Shown: positions 42,258-50,705, counted from the stretch's first letter. The stretch is DNA of 64,000 nt from Actinomadura viridilutea (GCA_003001795.1 PVNI01000025.1:1-64000), one strand, 5' to 3'. Numbers and translations: made by a program. The notes: generated by a model not told the origin, from the sequence alone.

Positions 42258-43460
42258 TTATTTTTCACCTTCTACCTGTTTTATACGTTCGACCACCCGA
42301 GGGTCAGACGCAACTTCTGATGGCAACTTGGTCGTCACCCCTGGCCGTGCCGCTACTACTTGTTCTACCGTGAGCCAACGCACCCGACTCAAGTCCGCAT
42401 CCTTGATTTTCGCGCCAGCCAGATTCGCATCTTTCAGATTGGCGTCACGCAAATCTGCGCACATCAGATTGGCGTCACGCAAATCTGCGCACATCAGGTC
42501 AGCGCCATACAAGTCCGCGTGTATCAAATTGGCACCCGACAGCCTTGCACCACGCAGCTTGGCACCACCCACTGCAGCCATGACCATAATCGCGTCTACT
42601 AGGACGGCTTTACGCAGATCTGCGCCTATCAGACTGGCCTCAATCAGGACCGCTTCTGGGAGTGCAGCGTTACTCAGGTTTGCACATCGCAAATTTCCCT
42701 TATACAAGAGCGCACCATTTAGACGAGCGTAACTCAGGTCCGCGTCTTTCAGAATAGCCTCACGCAAGTCTGCGTACCATAGAGTGGCGCCACTGAGGTT
42801 TGCGCCTTCCAAAATGGCGTCACGCACGTCGGCGCCACGCAGACTAGCGCCCGCCAGATGCCTATAGCTGAGATCTAGGGGCGCCGCAGTGCGGTCGACG
42901 TGTCGACGCGAGGCGGTTCGGGTGAGTGCGGTGAGCGCAGCCTGCACGTCGGCTTCCGGCTCGTACGGCAGGGGCGGGCGGCGCTCAAGAGAGGGCTCCT
43001 GGTCGGGGCGGCGGCAATTGGGGGCGCGGTCCCGGACGAACACGACGAGGACCTGGGTGGCGTGGGTGGCCTGGTCGGGCGCATCCTGCACAATCTGCTC
43101 AAGGGCTAGGACCCCACCATAGCGAACATACATCTCCGACGATCCCAAGCGCTCCAGGGCTTTGATAAACCGGTCCGTAACCTGACCTCGACGGGAGAGC
43201 CGATAGTTGCGCCAGGTGAACCAGAGCGCGACCACGCCACCCAACCCGAGCAGGAGCTGAGTTACAGAGGCGCGGAAGCTGCTGATCATATGCCCGGCCG
43301 CAGACTTGTAGTCAGCTCCTTCGAGGTATTTGCCGTCAAACCACCATGGCCCCCGCCATAGCAGCAGAACCACCCCGCTGCCAACCAGCAGCATGAGAAC
43401 CGCGAACACCATGTTCGGCAGCCACCGCCGGGAGGGCTGGTTCGACTTCGGTTTCCGCAT
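42258..43460 (-). CDS. Pentapeptide-repeat membrane protein, copy 2
   Basis: A 400-residue paralogue of the neighbouring gene. It has the same two N-terminal membrane helices, an identical RNYRLSRRGQVTDRFIKAL linker and near-identical last 50 residues (SRVRWLTVEQVVAARPGV). The pentapeptide core has diverged and includes an exact internal duplication (DLMCADLRDAN twice, near residues 325-345). It is 14 residues shorter than copy 1. The ATG at 43460 aligns with the copy 1 start; the frame is open farther upstream. Function unknown. Confidence 0.85.
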   Translation of the reverse strand: MRKPKSNQPSRRWLPNMVFAVLMLLVGSGVVLLLWRGPWWFDGKYLEGADYKSAAGHMISSFRASVTQLLLGLGGVVALWFTWRNYRLSRRGQVTDRFIKALERLGSSEMYVRYGGVLALEQIVQDAPDQATHATQVLVVFVRDRAPNCRRPDQEPSLERRPPLPYEPEADVQAALTALTRTASRRHVDRTAAPLDLSYRHLAGASLRGADVRDAILEGANLSGATLWYADLREAILKDADLSYARLNGALLYKGNLRCANLSNAALPEAVLIEASLIGADLRKAVLVDAIMVMAAVGGAKLRGARLSGANLIHADLYGADLMCADLRDANLMCADLRDANLKDANLAGAKIKDADLSRVRWLTVEQVVAARPGVTTKLPSEVASDPRVVERIKQVEGEK

Positions 43461-43813
43461 GTTTGCATCACAGCGCAATCCGCTACGTTGCGGTACTGAT
43501 GGGCGCAGTGTGCATGTCCGGAACTGGCATATCGGATCGACCGCGTGGGGGCAGCTCGGTAGGTGCGGACAGGTCTCTACAATTCCCGCCCACAATCCGG
43601 TTGGCGGTCAACGGTGTATCTCTGCAGGCCAGAGGCGAGTTGCCTGGCTGCAGAACTGGACGGCCAACTGCACGATCGGGCGGATCAGCCTTGCTTACGT
43701 TGTTGGCGGTGCGAGGCGGACACACACCCGGTGGGCAACTGTTGGACAAACGTGTAAGGTGACGGTACCGATCGTGACAACAAATGGCTCGGTTGCGGGC
43801 GGTAGAAGAAGGG
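43461..43813. other. Interval upstream of pentapeptide copy 2
   Basis: No supported gene on either strand; the first ~85 bases repeat the upstream flank of copy 1. Confidence 0.5.
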
Positions 43814-44983
43814 TCAGGCGGGCAGCGGTCGGCACGGTCCTGAGGGCGTGTCCAGCCACACGGTGTGCCGCCCGTCCGCATGGACGGTGACCCCGTGACG
43901 GGTGAAGGCGGGGCGGCCCAGACGTGTCCACTCCTCGTACGCGGCTGCGACCTCGTCGAACAGGCGCCGCGGCCCGAACTGTTCGACATGGTGGACGGTG
44001 CCGCCCTCATAGTCGACCGACGCCCACGATCGTTCCGCGGCGTCGGCGTCGACGTGCACGAGCCAGACGGTGAACTCCTCTGACCCGTCGGGTGCGTCGA
44101 AACGGTGCCAGGACACTCCCGGCACCCGTATGGCGACCGCGAAGTCGACGTCCGGCTGCCCGAACATGTCGCGCGGGTCGACGCGGGTGGTGGACGTGTC
44201 GGGGATGTCGCCGGTATGGACGTAGTCGCGCAGCGTGCCGAGCAGCACCCGGTCGTGACGGAGCCACATGAACGGGGCGCGGCCAGTGAACGGTCCTGTG
44301 GCGGTTCCGTCGCCGTTCACCGTGAGGCGCAGCAGGGCGTCGTTGTGGTAGGCGTTGCCCCAAGGCGTGAGGATGACGCCGCCCGGCCGGGTCTGCTCGA
44401 TCCAGGCGCGGGGGATCCGTCGCGTGGCCGCGGTGGCGATGATCCGGTCGTAGGGGGCGTGCGGCGGGTACCCGGCGGTGCCGTCGCCGGTGATGACCGG
44501 CACCGGACGTCCCACGCGAACCAGCGCCTCACGAGCGCGGCCCGCGAGCTGCGGGTCGACCTCTACGGTGGTGACGTTGTCGACACCGAGCCGCGCCGCG
44601 AGGAGCGCGGCGTTGTAGCCGGTTCCGGTGCCGATCTCCAGCACGCGCATGCCGGGTTCGACCTGCAGTTGGTCGAGCATGGCCAGCACGAGGCTGGGTT
44701 GGCTGGCGCTGCTGGTGGAGTATTCGCCGTGGTCCGGGTCAGCGGGGTGACCGTCATCGACCTGCGTCACGACGTATCCGTCGGCGTTGACGAGCCGTGA
44801 CCAGGTGTCGGGGTCGGCGGTCCGGGACAGGCGCCGCCAGCCGCCGGCGGTCTCCACCCAGATGTCGTCGGGGATGAACGCGTGCCGCGGCGTGTCGTGG
44901 AACGCGTCCCGCCACGCCGGAGGCAGCGCACCGGCCGCGTCGAGTCGGGCGAACAGGTCGCCGAGGGCCGGTTGGACGGTCAC
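43814..44983 (-). CDS. PCMT-like O-methyltransferase with C-terminal extension (candidate RiPP-modifying enzyme)
   Basis: A 389-residue relative of protein-L-isoaspartate O-methyltransferase. The N-terminus has FHDTPRHAFIPDDIW (28-42). A TSSASQPSLV segment at 90-99 corresponds to the PCMT active-site loop. SAM motif I is VLEIGTGTGYN (114-124), followed by TTVEVDPQLAGRAREAL and ITGDG. PYDRIIATAATRRIPRAWIEQTRPGGVIL is typical of the family. The C-terminal ~170 residues form an extra domain absent from housekeeping PCMT. The GTG start follows AAGGAG, which lies inside the tail of the 34-codon peptide gene; only 3 bases separate the two. Arrangement and extension resemble enzymes that form aspartimide in actinobacterial peptides. 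Confidence 0.88.
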   Translation of the reverse strand: MTVQPALGDLFARLDAAGALPPAWRDAFHDTPRHAFIPDDIWVETAGGWRRLSRTADPDTWSRLVNADGYVVTQVDDGHPADPDHGEYSTSSASQPSLVLAMLDQLQVEPGMRVLEIGTGTGYNAALLAARLGVDNVTTVEVDPQLAGRAREALVRVGRPVPVITGDGTAGYPPHAPYDRIIATAATRRIPRAWIEQTRPGGVILTPWGNAYHNDALLRLTVNGDGTATGPFTGRAPFMWLRHDRVLLGTLRDYVHTGDIPDTSTTRVDPRDMFGQPDVDFAVAIRVPGVSWHRFDAPDGSEEFTVWLVHVDADAAERSWASVDYEGGTVHHVEQFGPRRLFDEVAAAYEEWTRLGRPAFTRHGVTVHADGRHTVWLDTPSGPCRPLPA

Positions 44984-44986
44984 GCT

Positions 44987-45091
44987 TCACTTCTCCTTGC
45001 CGGATCCGTGTTGGGAGCCGGACGTGCCGTCCGACTGCTGCTTGGTCAACTTCCCGTCCTTCGGGTTGGCCGAGTCGCCGTGCTTCCCCAT
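44987..45091 (-). CDS. 34-residue peptide, putative RiPP precursor for the adjacent PCMT
   Basis: A complete small ORF with a strong ribosome site (GGAGGTGAG, ATG 45091) and a TGA 3 bases before the methyltransferase start. It encodes MGKHGDSANPKDGK followed by LTKQQSDGTSG and a Gly/Ser/His/Lys-rich tail. It is hydrophilic, has no Cys or aromatic residue, and contains two Asp-Gly pairs, the sequence most prone to aspartimide formation after Asp methylation. No signal peptide. Function as a substrate is inferred from linkage and composition. Confidence 0.65.
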   Translation of the reverse strand: MGKHGDSANPKDGKLTKQQSDGTSGSQHGSGKEK

Positions 45092-45827
45092 ATCTCACCT
45101 CCGTGCACGGAAAGCTACCCACGGTTGAAGATCGTTGGTGTGCGGTGCGGTGAATGAGGGGGTTGCGGGCAGGGCAGCCCGACCTCACAGTTGCGTCGCC
45201 GTCTCTCCTGCCCGAGACGACTTTCGAACGCCGATGTGCATCGGCGTACCGGCCCCGCGGTTCCACATGGCTTCCGTGCCGACAACCGTGACGATGACGG
45301 CCCTTCAAGGTCTCTCTCGGACTTCAGTCCGTCGTCAGCTGCAGGCGTCGGGCAGCCAAGTCGATGACCTGCAGCAGTCGGCAAGGCGGGTGAGCGCGAC
45401 GTCGGCCAGCACCCGGAGCACGGCCAGGCAGGCGGCGCATGTCGATGGTTTCCCTGGGAAAGGAGTTCGACCAGTTCGCCGTTCTCTGTGCGTCCGAATG
45501 GACGCCTGTGTTCTACGTGCTCCTTCAAGCCACTGGACCGCCCGCATGCTTTGAACGCCATCGAGGCGGACGGCTGTTGCACGTCGATGCCGCGAGGCCG
45601 ACGGGCGGCCTCTAATCAACCGGTATCGGCTCCACTACCGCTCGACTGCGTAGGTACACCGCGGCTTCGGCGCCGGACCCTCTTGGGGCGCCGGTCCGGC
45701 GTCGCGCTGCGGCCCCGCGTCGGCACGGTCCCCGATCGCGTGCCGCGAAGATGGGCCTTGAGAACGGGACGACGGCACGCTTGGGGGAGCGTAGCCCGGT
45801 GGGCGGGCGTGGACGTTGGTGGGCGGG
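45092..45827. other. 736-bp interval without an intact gene
   Basis: No intact gene is supported. The upstream end holds the promoter of the peptide-PCMT pair; a decayed coding remnant lies at 45324-45440. The rest shows no clear structure. Confidence 0.5.
45324..45440 (-). pseudogene. Decayed C-terminal coding remnant
   Basis: On the minus strand STCAACLAVLRVLADVALTRLAD reads in one frame. One frameshift later the DNA reads LQVIDLAARRLQLTTD and a stop at 45324. Together they look like the tail of a small helical protein. I do not recognise the family; the evidence is residue pattern only. Confidence 0.25.
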
Positions 45828-46538
45828 TCAGGCTACGGGGACGGCTCCGGAGAGGCGTAGGCGGGCCTCGTCGTAGCGGCGGAGGACCAGGCGTGCCACG
45901 GCGTCGTGGGCGCCGAGTGGCGGGGACACCTGGTCGGCGCCTGAGGCCGTCATGCGGTCGTAGAAGAACCCTGGTGCCAGGAGGTATGACGCCACCGTTA
46001 CGCGAGCGGCGCCCTGGGCGCGTTGCTCGGCCACCACGTCGGCTAGGACGGGGCCGCCTGCGGCGACGAAGCCGTAGGGCACCGGTCTGCGCAATCGCCG
46101 CGACAGCAGGCGGGCGGCCGCGCGTACGTCGCTCACGCCCGCCGGGTCGGACGAGCCCGCGGCGCCCAGCACTACGGCGTGATCCCGGCCCGGCATCGTA
46201 TCGGTGCCCAGGCGGGCCGCCAGCGCGGACGCGAGCATGCCGTGCGGGCCCAAGGGGGCGGCCATGATCGCGTCCCCGAGGACGCGCTCCACCCGGCCGG
46301 GGACGTCGATCAGGGCGTGGTAGCCGCGGGCCAGCATCAGCGGCACCACCACGGCCGGCCCTTCCAAGGTGCGGGCGGTGTCCTCCAGCACCGGGTCGGC
46401 GATCTCGGCGTAGGCCTCGGCGAGCGGCAGCCACGGGCGCAGTGCTCGCACTCGCTGCAGCAGCGCCCGAATCGTTCGCGGGCCGGCCGGGTCGCGCGTG
46501 CCGTGCGCCACCGCCAGCAGTGTCGGCACATCGCGCAT
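45828..46538 (-). CDS. Sirohydrochlorin chelatase (CbiX/SirB-type)
   Basis: A 236-residue chelatase that inserts Fe2+ (or Co2+) into sirohydrochlorin. The active-site His is in LLAVAHGTRDPAG at the N-terminus. PLMLARGYHALIDVPGRV holds the second conserved His, and a duplicated half follows with VVLGAAGSSDP and VASYLLAPGFFYDRM. It overlaps the upstream HemD-like gene by one base (TGATG). Location in a nitrate/nitrite assimilation block indicates siroheme supply for NirB. Confidence 0.88.
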   Translation of the reverse strand: MRDVPTLLAVAHGTRDPAGPRTIRALLQRVRALRPWLPLAEAYAEIADPVLEDTARTLEGPAVVVPLMLARGYHALIDVPGRVERVLGDAIMAAPLGPHGMLASALAARLGTDTMPGRDHAVVLGAAGSSDPAGVSDVRAAARLLSRRLRRPVPYGFVAAGGPVLADVVAEQRAQGAARVTVASYLLAPGFFYDRMTASGADQVSPPLGAHDAVARLVLRRYDEARLRLSGAVPVA

Positions 46539-47713
46539 CAGCCGCTCATCTCCACGCGGACCGGGTCGCACGCCAGCCGATAGCCGCGCTTGACCACGGT
46601 CTCCACGATGCCCGAGCGGCCCAGACCCCGCCGCAGGCGAGCGACGGCCATCTCCACCGCGTGCTCGTCGGCCTGGGGACGCGCCTCCCGTCCGTTGCCC
46701 GACACCCCCATGACCAGGCGGCCCGGCAGCACGCCGCTCAGTTCTGCCCGGGAGACCACGTGGCCGGGGCGTCGCGCCAGCGCCCGCAGGATCGCCATCG
46801 GCGCCGGCGCGATCGGACGCAGCTGGCCGTCCAGCACCACCGCGTGTCCCCGCAGTTCCAGCGTGCAGCCGCGCACGTGGATGAGGCGCGCGCGTCGCCG
46901 CGGCAGGTCCGTCACCAGCGCCCGCACCAGGGCGCCGATGCGGGCGCGTTCCGGCTGCACGGTCGGCACCCCGCGCTCGGTGAGCTGCTGCGCGGTCACC
47001 GGTCCCACGCACGCGGCCACCACGTCGGCGCGCAGCGCCTCCAGGAGCGGTTCCTCCAGGCCGTCCTCGGCAGCCACGGCCAGGGTCGCCGAGACCGCCG
47101 GGGCGCTGGTGAAGGTGATCGCGTCGACGGTGCCGGCCACCGCCTGGCCCACCAGCCGGCGCAGCGGCGTCGGGTCGTCGATGCGCGACCAGCGGTACAC
47201 CGGGATCTCGATCACCTCGGCCCCGGCGGCGCGCAGCGCGGCGGAGAACTCCGGCAGCTCCTCCCCGTACAGCTGCACCGCCACCCGCTTGCCGACGAGG
47301 TCTTCGCGCAGCAGGTACTTCAGCACCTCCGCGCAGCTCTCCGACTCCGGGGACCACGATTCTTGCAGGCCTGCCGAACGGATCGCGCCGCGCGCCTTGG
47401 GGCCGCGCGCCAGGATGGCCGCCGGGGCGAGCCGCTCGATGAGGGCGTCGCGCATCCCCCACCCGTCGGCCGCCTCCAGCCAGGCGCGGAAGCCGATCCC
47501 GGTGGTGACCACGGCGTAGTCGACGGGCGCCTTGACGCAGTCGCCGGTGGCCTCCAGCAGCCGCGCGTCGTCCGACAGCGGGATCAGGCGGATCGCCGGG
47601 GCGTGCACCACGCGCGCGCCGCGCCGCTCCAGCAGCGTGGCCAGCTCCTCGTGGCGCCGGGCGGCCGTCACCCCGACGGCGAAACCCGCCAGCGGCTCAC
47701 TGTCGGTGCTCAT
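46538..47713 (-). CDS. Uroporphyrinogen-III synthase/winged-helix fusion regulator
   Basis: A 391-residue two-domain protein. Residues 1-260 are HemD-like (GFAVGVTAARRHEELATLLERRGA, VTTGIGFRAWLEAA, AITFTSAPAVSA). Residues ~285-385 form an OmpR/PhoB-type winged helix (ILRALARRPGHVVSRAELSGVLPG, HAVEMAVARLRRGLG, VKRGYRLA). Such fusions sit beside nitrite-reductase genes in actinobacteria (the Rv0260c type) and are thought to act as regulators or siroheme-pathway enzymes. It overlaps the nirD 3' end by 17 bases. Whether the HemD half is catalytic is unknown. Confidence 0.88.
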   Translation of the reverse strand: MSTDSEPLAGFAVGVTAARRHEELATLLERRGARVVHAPAIRLIPLSDDARLLEATGDCVKAPVDYAVVTTGIGFRAWLEAADGWGMRDALIERLAPAAILARGPKARGAIRSAGLQESWSPESESCAEVLKYLLREDLVGKRVAVQLYGEELPEFSAALRAAGAEVIEIPVYRWSRIDDPTPLRRLVGQAVAGTVDAITFTSAPAVSATLAVAAEDGLEEPLLEALRADVVAACVGPVTAQQLTERGVPTVQPERARIGALVRALVTDLPRRRARLIHVRGCTLELRGHAVVLDGQLRPIAPAPMAILRALARRPGHVVSRAELSGVLPGRLVMGVSGNGREARPQADEHAVEMAVARLRRGLGRSGIVETVVKRGYRLACDPVRVEMSG

Positions 47714-48092
47714 GAGTCAGGGCCACCTCCACGAGGCCGGTCGCCGGATCCCGGCGGATCGGGAAGGTGGGCAGCGCCACCTGGGGGTCGTCCAAGCACG
47801 TGCCGGTGCGCAGGTCGAAGACCTCCTTGTACATGGGGGACGCCACGGTCGGCACGCCGCCGCGGGTGCCGAGGATGCCGCGGGAGATGACGTGCGCGCC
47901 GGAGAAGGGGTCCAGGTTGGACAGCGCGTACAGCTCTCCGTCGAACGTGCGGAAGATCGCCACCTGGACGCCGTCGATGAGCGCGCACGCGCCGCGTTCG
48001 GGGATCAGGTCGTCGTAGGGGCACACCGGGTGCCAGCGGGCGCCGCCGTCGCGGGGGGCGGGTCCGGTGGGGCGGAGGGTCGTCGTGGTCAT
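47697..48092 (-). CDS. nirD: Nitrite reductase small subunit
   Basis: A 131-residue Rieske-fold protein (NirD type, without the iron-sulfur ligands). It has WHPVCPYDDLIPERGACALIDG, VAIFRTFDGELYALSNLDPFSGAHVISRGILG and ASPMYKEVFDLRTGTCLDDP. It is the small subunit of NADH-dependent assimilatory nitrite reductase. The ATG overlaps the nirB stop (ATGA), so expression is coupled. Confidence 0.93.
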   Translation of the reverse strand: MTTTTLRPTGPAPRDGGARWHPVCPYDDLIPERGACALIDGVQVAIFRTFDGELYALSNLDPFSGAHVISRGILGTRGGVPTVASPMYKEVFDLRTGTCLDDPQVALPTFPIRRDPATGLVEVALTHEHRQ

Positions 48093-50644
48093 CGTCTCGC
48101 CACCTCCAGTCGCGGGCCGGCCACGAGGACCGGTTTGATCTGGTCGCGTTCGGACTCGAAGACGATGCTGGGGTCGGGGACGTCGGGCGCGTTGACGAAG
48201 GACACGAACCGGCGGAGCTTGTCGGGGTCCTCCAGGGTCGCCCGCCACTCGTCGGTGTAGGAGCCGACGTGGCGCTCCATCGCCGCCTCCAGCTCGGCGC
48301 AGATGCCGAGCCGGTCGTCGACGATGACTTCGCGCAGGTAGTCCAGGCCGCCGTCCAGGGCCTCGAGCCAGCTCGCGGTGCGCTGCAGCCGGTCGGCGGT
48401 GCGGATGTAGAACATCAGGAACCGGTCGATGAGCCGGACCAGTCGTTCGTCGTCCAGGTCGGACGCGAGCAGGTCGGCGTGCCGGGGCCGCATCCCGCCG
48501 TTGCCGCACACGTACAGGTTCCAGCCTTTGTCGGTGGCGATGACGCCGAAGTCCTTGCTCTGCGCTTCGGCGCACTCGCGCGCGCAGCCCGAGACCGCCG
48601 CCTTGAGCTTGTGCGGGGCGCGCAGGCCGCGGTAGCGCAGTTCCAGCCGGATCGCCATGCCGACCGAGTCGCGCACGCCGTAGCGGCACCAGGTCGATCC
48701 GACGCACGATTTGACGGTGCGCAGCGCCTTGCCGTAGGCGTGCCCGGATTCGAAGCCGGCGTCGACCAGCCGCTTCCAGATGCGCGGGAGCTGCTCCACC
48801 CGGGCGCCGAACAGGTCGATCCGCTGCCCTCCGGTGATCTTGGTGTAGAGGCCGAAGTCGCGGGCGACCTCGCCGATGACGATGAGCTTCTCGGGGGTGA
48901 TCTCCCCGCCGGGGATCCGCGGGACCACCGAGTAGGTGCCGTTCTTCTGCAGGTTGGCCAGGAAGTGGTCGTTGGTGTCCTGCAGCGCGGCCTGCTCGCC
49001 GTCCAGGATGTGCCCGCGGCCGAGGCTGGCCAGGATGGACGCCACCGCCGGCTTGCAGATGTCGCAGCCGCGGCCCCGCCCGTGCTCGGTGATCAGTTCG
49101 GTGAACGTGGTGATGCCGCGGACCCGCACGATGTCGAACAGCTCGGCGCGGCTGTGGTCGAAGTGCTCGCACAGCGCCTTGCCGACCTCGATGCCGGCGG
49201 CGGCGAGCTCGGCGTCCAGGATCTTCTTGACCAGGGGGACGCAGCTGCCGCAGGTCGCGCCGGCCTTGGTGCGGCGCTTGACCTCCGCCAGGTCGGTCAG
49301 TCCGTCGTCGCGGATCGCGCAGCGGAGCGCGTCGGCGGTGACGTTGTTGCAGTTGCAGATCCGGGTGGCGCCGGGCAGGTCGCCGTCCGGCGCCGCGGTG
49401 CCGCCGAACAGCGCCTGCTCGGGCGTGCCGGGCAGTTCGGCGCCGACGCGGGCGCGCAGCGCGGGATAGGCGGACGCGTCGCCGACCAGCACCCCGCCGA
49501 GCAGGGTCCGCGCGTCGTCGCTGACGACGAGCCTCTTGTAGATCCCGGCGACCGGGTCGGTGTAGGTGACGTCCAGGGCGCCCTGATCGGGGCCGGCGAA
49601 CGGGTCGCCGAAGCTGGCCACGTCGACGCCCATGAGCTTGAGCTGGGTGGACAGGTCGGCGCCGGTGAACCGGGCCGGGCTGTCGTGTCCCGCGGCGGCG
49701 GCCAGCAGGTGGTCGGCGGCCACCTCGGCCATGCTGAAGCACGGTGCGACCAGACCGTAGACCTGGCCGTTCACCAGGGCGCACTCGCCGATCGCCCAGA
49801 TCGCGGGGTCCTCGGTGCGGCAGGTGTCGTCCACGACGATGCCGCCGCGCTCGCCGACCGGCAGACCGCAGCCGCGGGCGAGCTCGTCGCGCGGGCGGAT
49901 CCCGGCGGAGAACACCACCACTCCGGCGTCGATGCCGGTCCCGTCCGCCAGGACGACGCGTGCGACGCCGCCGTCCTCCCCCGCCTCCAGGCGCGTCAGG
50001 GGCGTCCCGGCGTGCACCGTGATGCCGAGCGCCTCGATGTGGCGGCGCAGCATCGCCCCGCCGCCTTCGTCGAGCTGGCGCGGCATCAGCCAGGGGGCGA
50101 CCTCGACCACGTGCGTGTCGACGCCGAGGCCCTGCAGCGCGCGGGCCGCTTCCAGGCCGAGCAGGCCACCGCCGACGACGATGCCTCCGACCTGCGGCCT
50201 TGACGTTGTAAGGTCAGTACAGTGGGCGCGGAGCGCGTCCAGGTCGTCGATGGTGCGGTAGACGAAGACGCCCGGCAGGTCGCGGCCGTCCACCGGCGGC
50301 ACGAACGGCGCCGACCCGGTGGCCAGCACCAGCGCGTCGTAGGGGACGTCGCGCCCGGCGGCGGTGCGCACCGTGCGCGCGCGCCGGTCGATCGCGACGA
50401 CCGGGTCTCCGGTCAGCAGCGTCACGCCGTCGTCGTGGGCGGGGTAGGCGAGGTCGGCGTCCTCCGTCAGGTAGGAGGTCAGCGCGACCCGGTCGTACGC
50501 GGGCCGCCTCTCCTCGCCGATCACCGTGATCCGCCAGGCGCCCGCGCGGTCGCGTTCGCGGAGCGCCTCGACCAGCCGGTGCCCGCTGGGCCCGTGCCCG
50601 ACGACGACCAACCTCTTGTGCCCGTCTTCTCCTGCGCCGGTCAT
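48089..50644 (-). CDS. nirB: Assimilatory nitrite reductase large subunit
   Basis: An 851-residue flavin/siroheme enzyme reducing nitrite to ammonium with NAD(P)H. In order: the FAD domain (LVVVGHGPSGHRLVEAL), the NAD domain (GGIVVGGGLLGLEAARAL), and a BFD-type [2Fe-2S] domain (ICNCNNVTADALRCAI with CGSC). The sulfite/nitrite reductase halves carry the siroheme-[4Fe-4S] cysteines in SGCARECAEAQ and YVCGNGGMRP. Just before the NAD-binding loop the protein has about five residues (CTDLTTSRPQV region) more than Streptomyces NirB as I recall it, and this DNA carries palindrome copy C. ATG 50644. A GlnR-like operator is upstream. Confidence 0.95.
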   Translation of the reverse strand: MTGAGEDGHKRLVVVGHGPSGHRLVEALRERDRAGAWRITVIGEERRPAYDRVALTSYLTEDADLAYPAHDDGVTLLTGDPVVAIDRRARTVRTAAGRDVPYDALVLATGSAPFVPPVDGRDLPGVFVYRTIDDLDALRAHCTDLTTSRPQVGGIVVGGGLLGLEAARALQGLGVDTHVVEVAPWLMPRQLDEGGGAMLRRHIEALGITVHAGTPLTRLEAGEDGGVARVVLADGTGIDAGVVVFSAGIRPRDELARGCGLPVGERGGIVVDDTCRTEDPAIWAIGECALVNGQVYGLVAPCFSMAEVAADHLLAAAAGHDSPARFTGADLSTQLKLMGVDVASFGDPFAGPDQGALDVTYTDPVAGIYKRLVVSDDARTLLGGVLVGDASAYPALRARVGAELPGTPEQALFGGTAAPDGDLPGATRICNCNNVTADALRCAIRDDGLTDLAEVKRRTKAGATCGSCVPLVKKILDAELAAAGIEVGKALCEHFDHSRAELFDIVRVRGITTFTELITEHGRGRGCDICKPAVASILASLGRGHILDGEQAALQDTNDHFLANLQKNGTYSVVPRIPGGEITPEKLIVIGEVARDFGLYTKITGGQRIDLFGARVEQLPRIWKRLVDAGFESGHAYGKALRTVKSCVGSTWCRYGVRDSVGMAIRLELRYRGLRAPHKLKAAVSGCARECAEAQSKDFGVIATDKGWNLYVCGNGGMRPRHADLLASDLDDERLVRLIDRFLMFYIRTADRLQRTASWLEALDGGLDYLREVIVDDRLGICAELEAAMERHVGSYTDEWRATLEDPDKLRRFVSFVNAPDVPDPSIVFESERDQIKPVLVAGPRLEVARR
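50198..50213. promoter_or_regulatory. Palindrome copy C inside nirB, CCTTGAC-GTT-GTAAGG
   Basis: The same inverted repeat as at 25884, 32399 and 58843, here within the nirB coding sequence in a non-conserved loop ahead of the NAD-binding motif. Whether it is functional or inserted is not known. Confidence 0.45.
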
Positions 50645-50667
50645 GCTGCTGATCCTCAGCAGGGGTC

Positions 50668-50705
50668 GTTTCGCGGTTGCGTCCCGTCTGTCACCGGCGT
50701 GTTAA
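50668..50705 (-). promoter_or_regulatory. GlnR-like phased operator upstream of nirB
   Basis: Minus strand reads TTAAC-n6-GTGAC-n6-GACGC-n6-GAAAC, boxes exactly 11 bases apart, 24-61 bases upstream of the nirB ATG. The same layout and mostly the same bases occur before nasA. GlnR sites have alternating gTnAC and GaAAC boxes with 6-base spacers. Confidence 0.6.

Larger units (their letters stand above)
40607..43545. repeat. Tandem duplication of a ~1.55 kb pentapeptide-gene unit
   Basis: Unit 1 (about 40607-41985) and unit 2 (about 42190-43545) match over the 3' flank, the gene ends and part of the upstream flank. A block of about 150 bases (41574-41720 versus 43108-43254) appears identical base for base. 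The middle of the genes, coding the pentapeptide repeats, is clearly diverged, and unit 2 lacks 14 codons. Confidence 0.85.

Noticed and set aside
40567-42268. Similar small peptides (containing STWS and AEVW) encoded downstream of both pentapeptide genes on the minus strand
   Set aside because: They result from the duplication itself; differences are mostly amino-acid-changing and the two frames end at different places, so there is no sign of coding constraint.
40790-42850. Regular short-period repeats that might suggest a CRISPR or satellite array
   Set aside because: They are degenerate 15-base periods encoding A(D/N)LxX pentapeptides, with no constant repeat and no unique spacers.
45115-45582. 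155-codon minus-strand ORF in the gap before cbiX
   Set aside because: Composition is Pro/Arg/Ser/Cys-rich without motif, and a different frame in the same place looks more like a decayed gene end.
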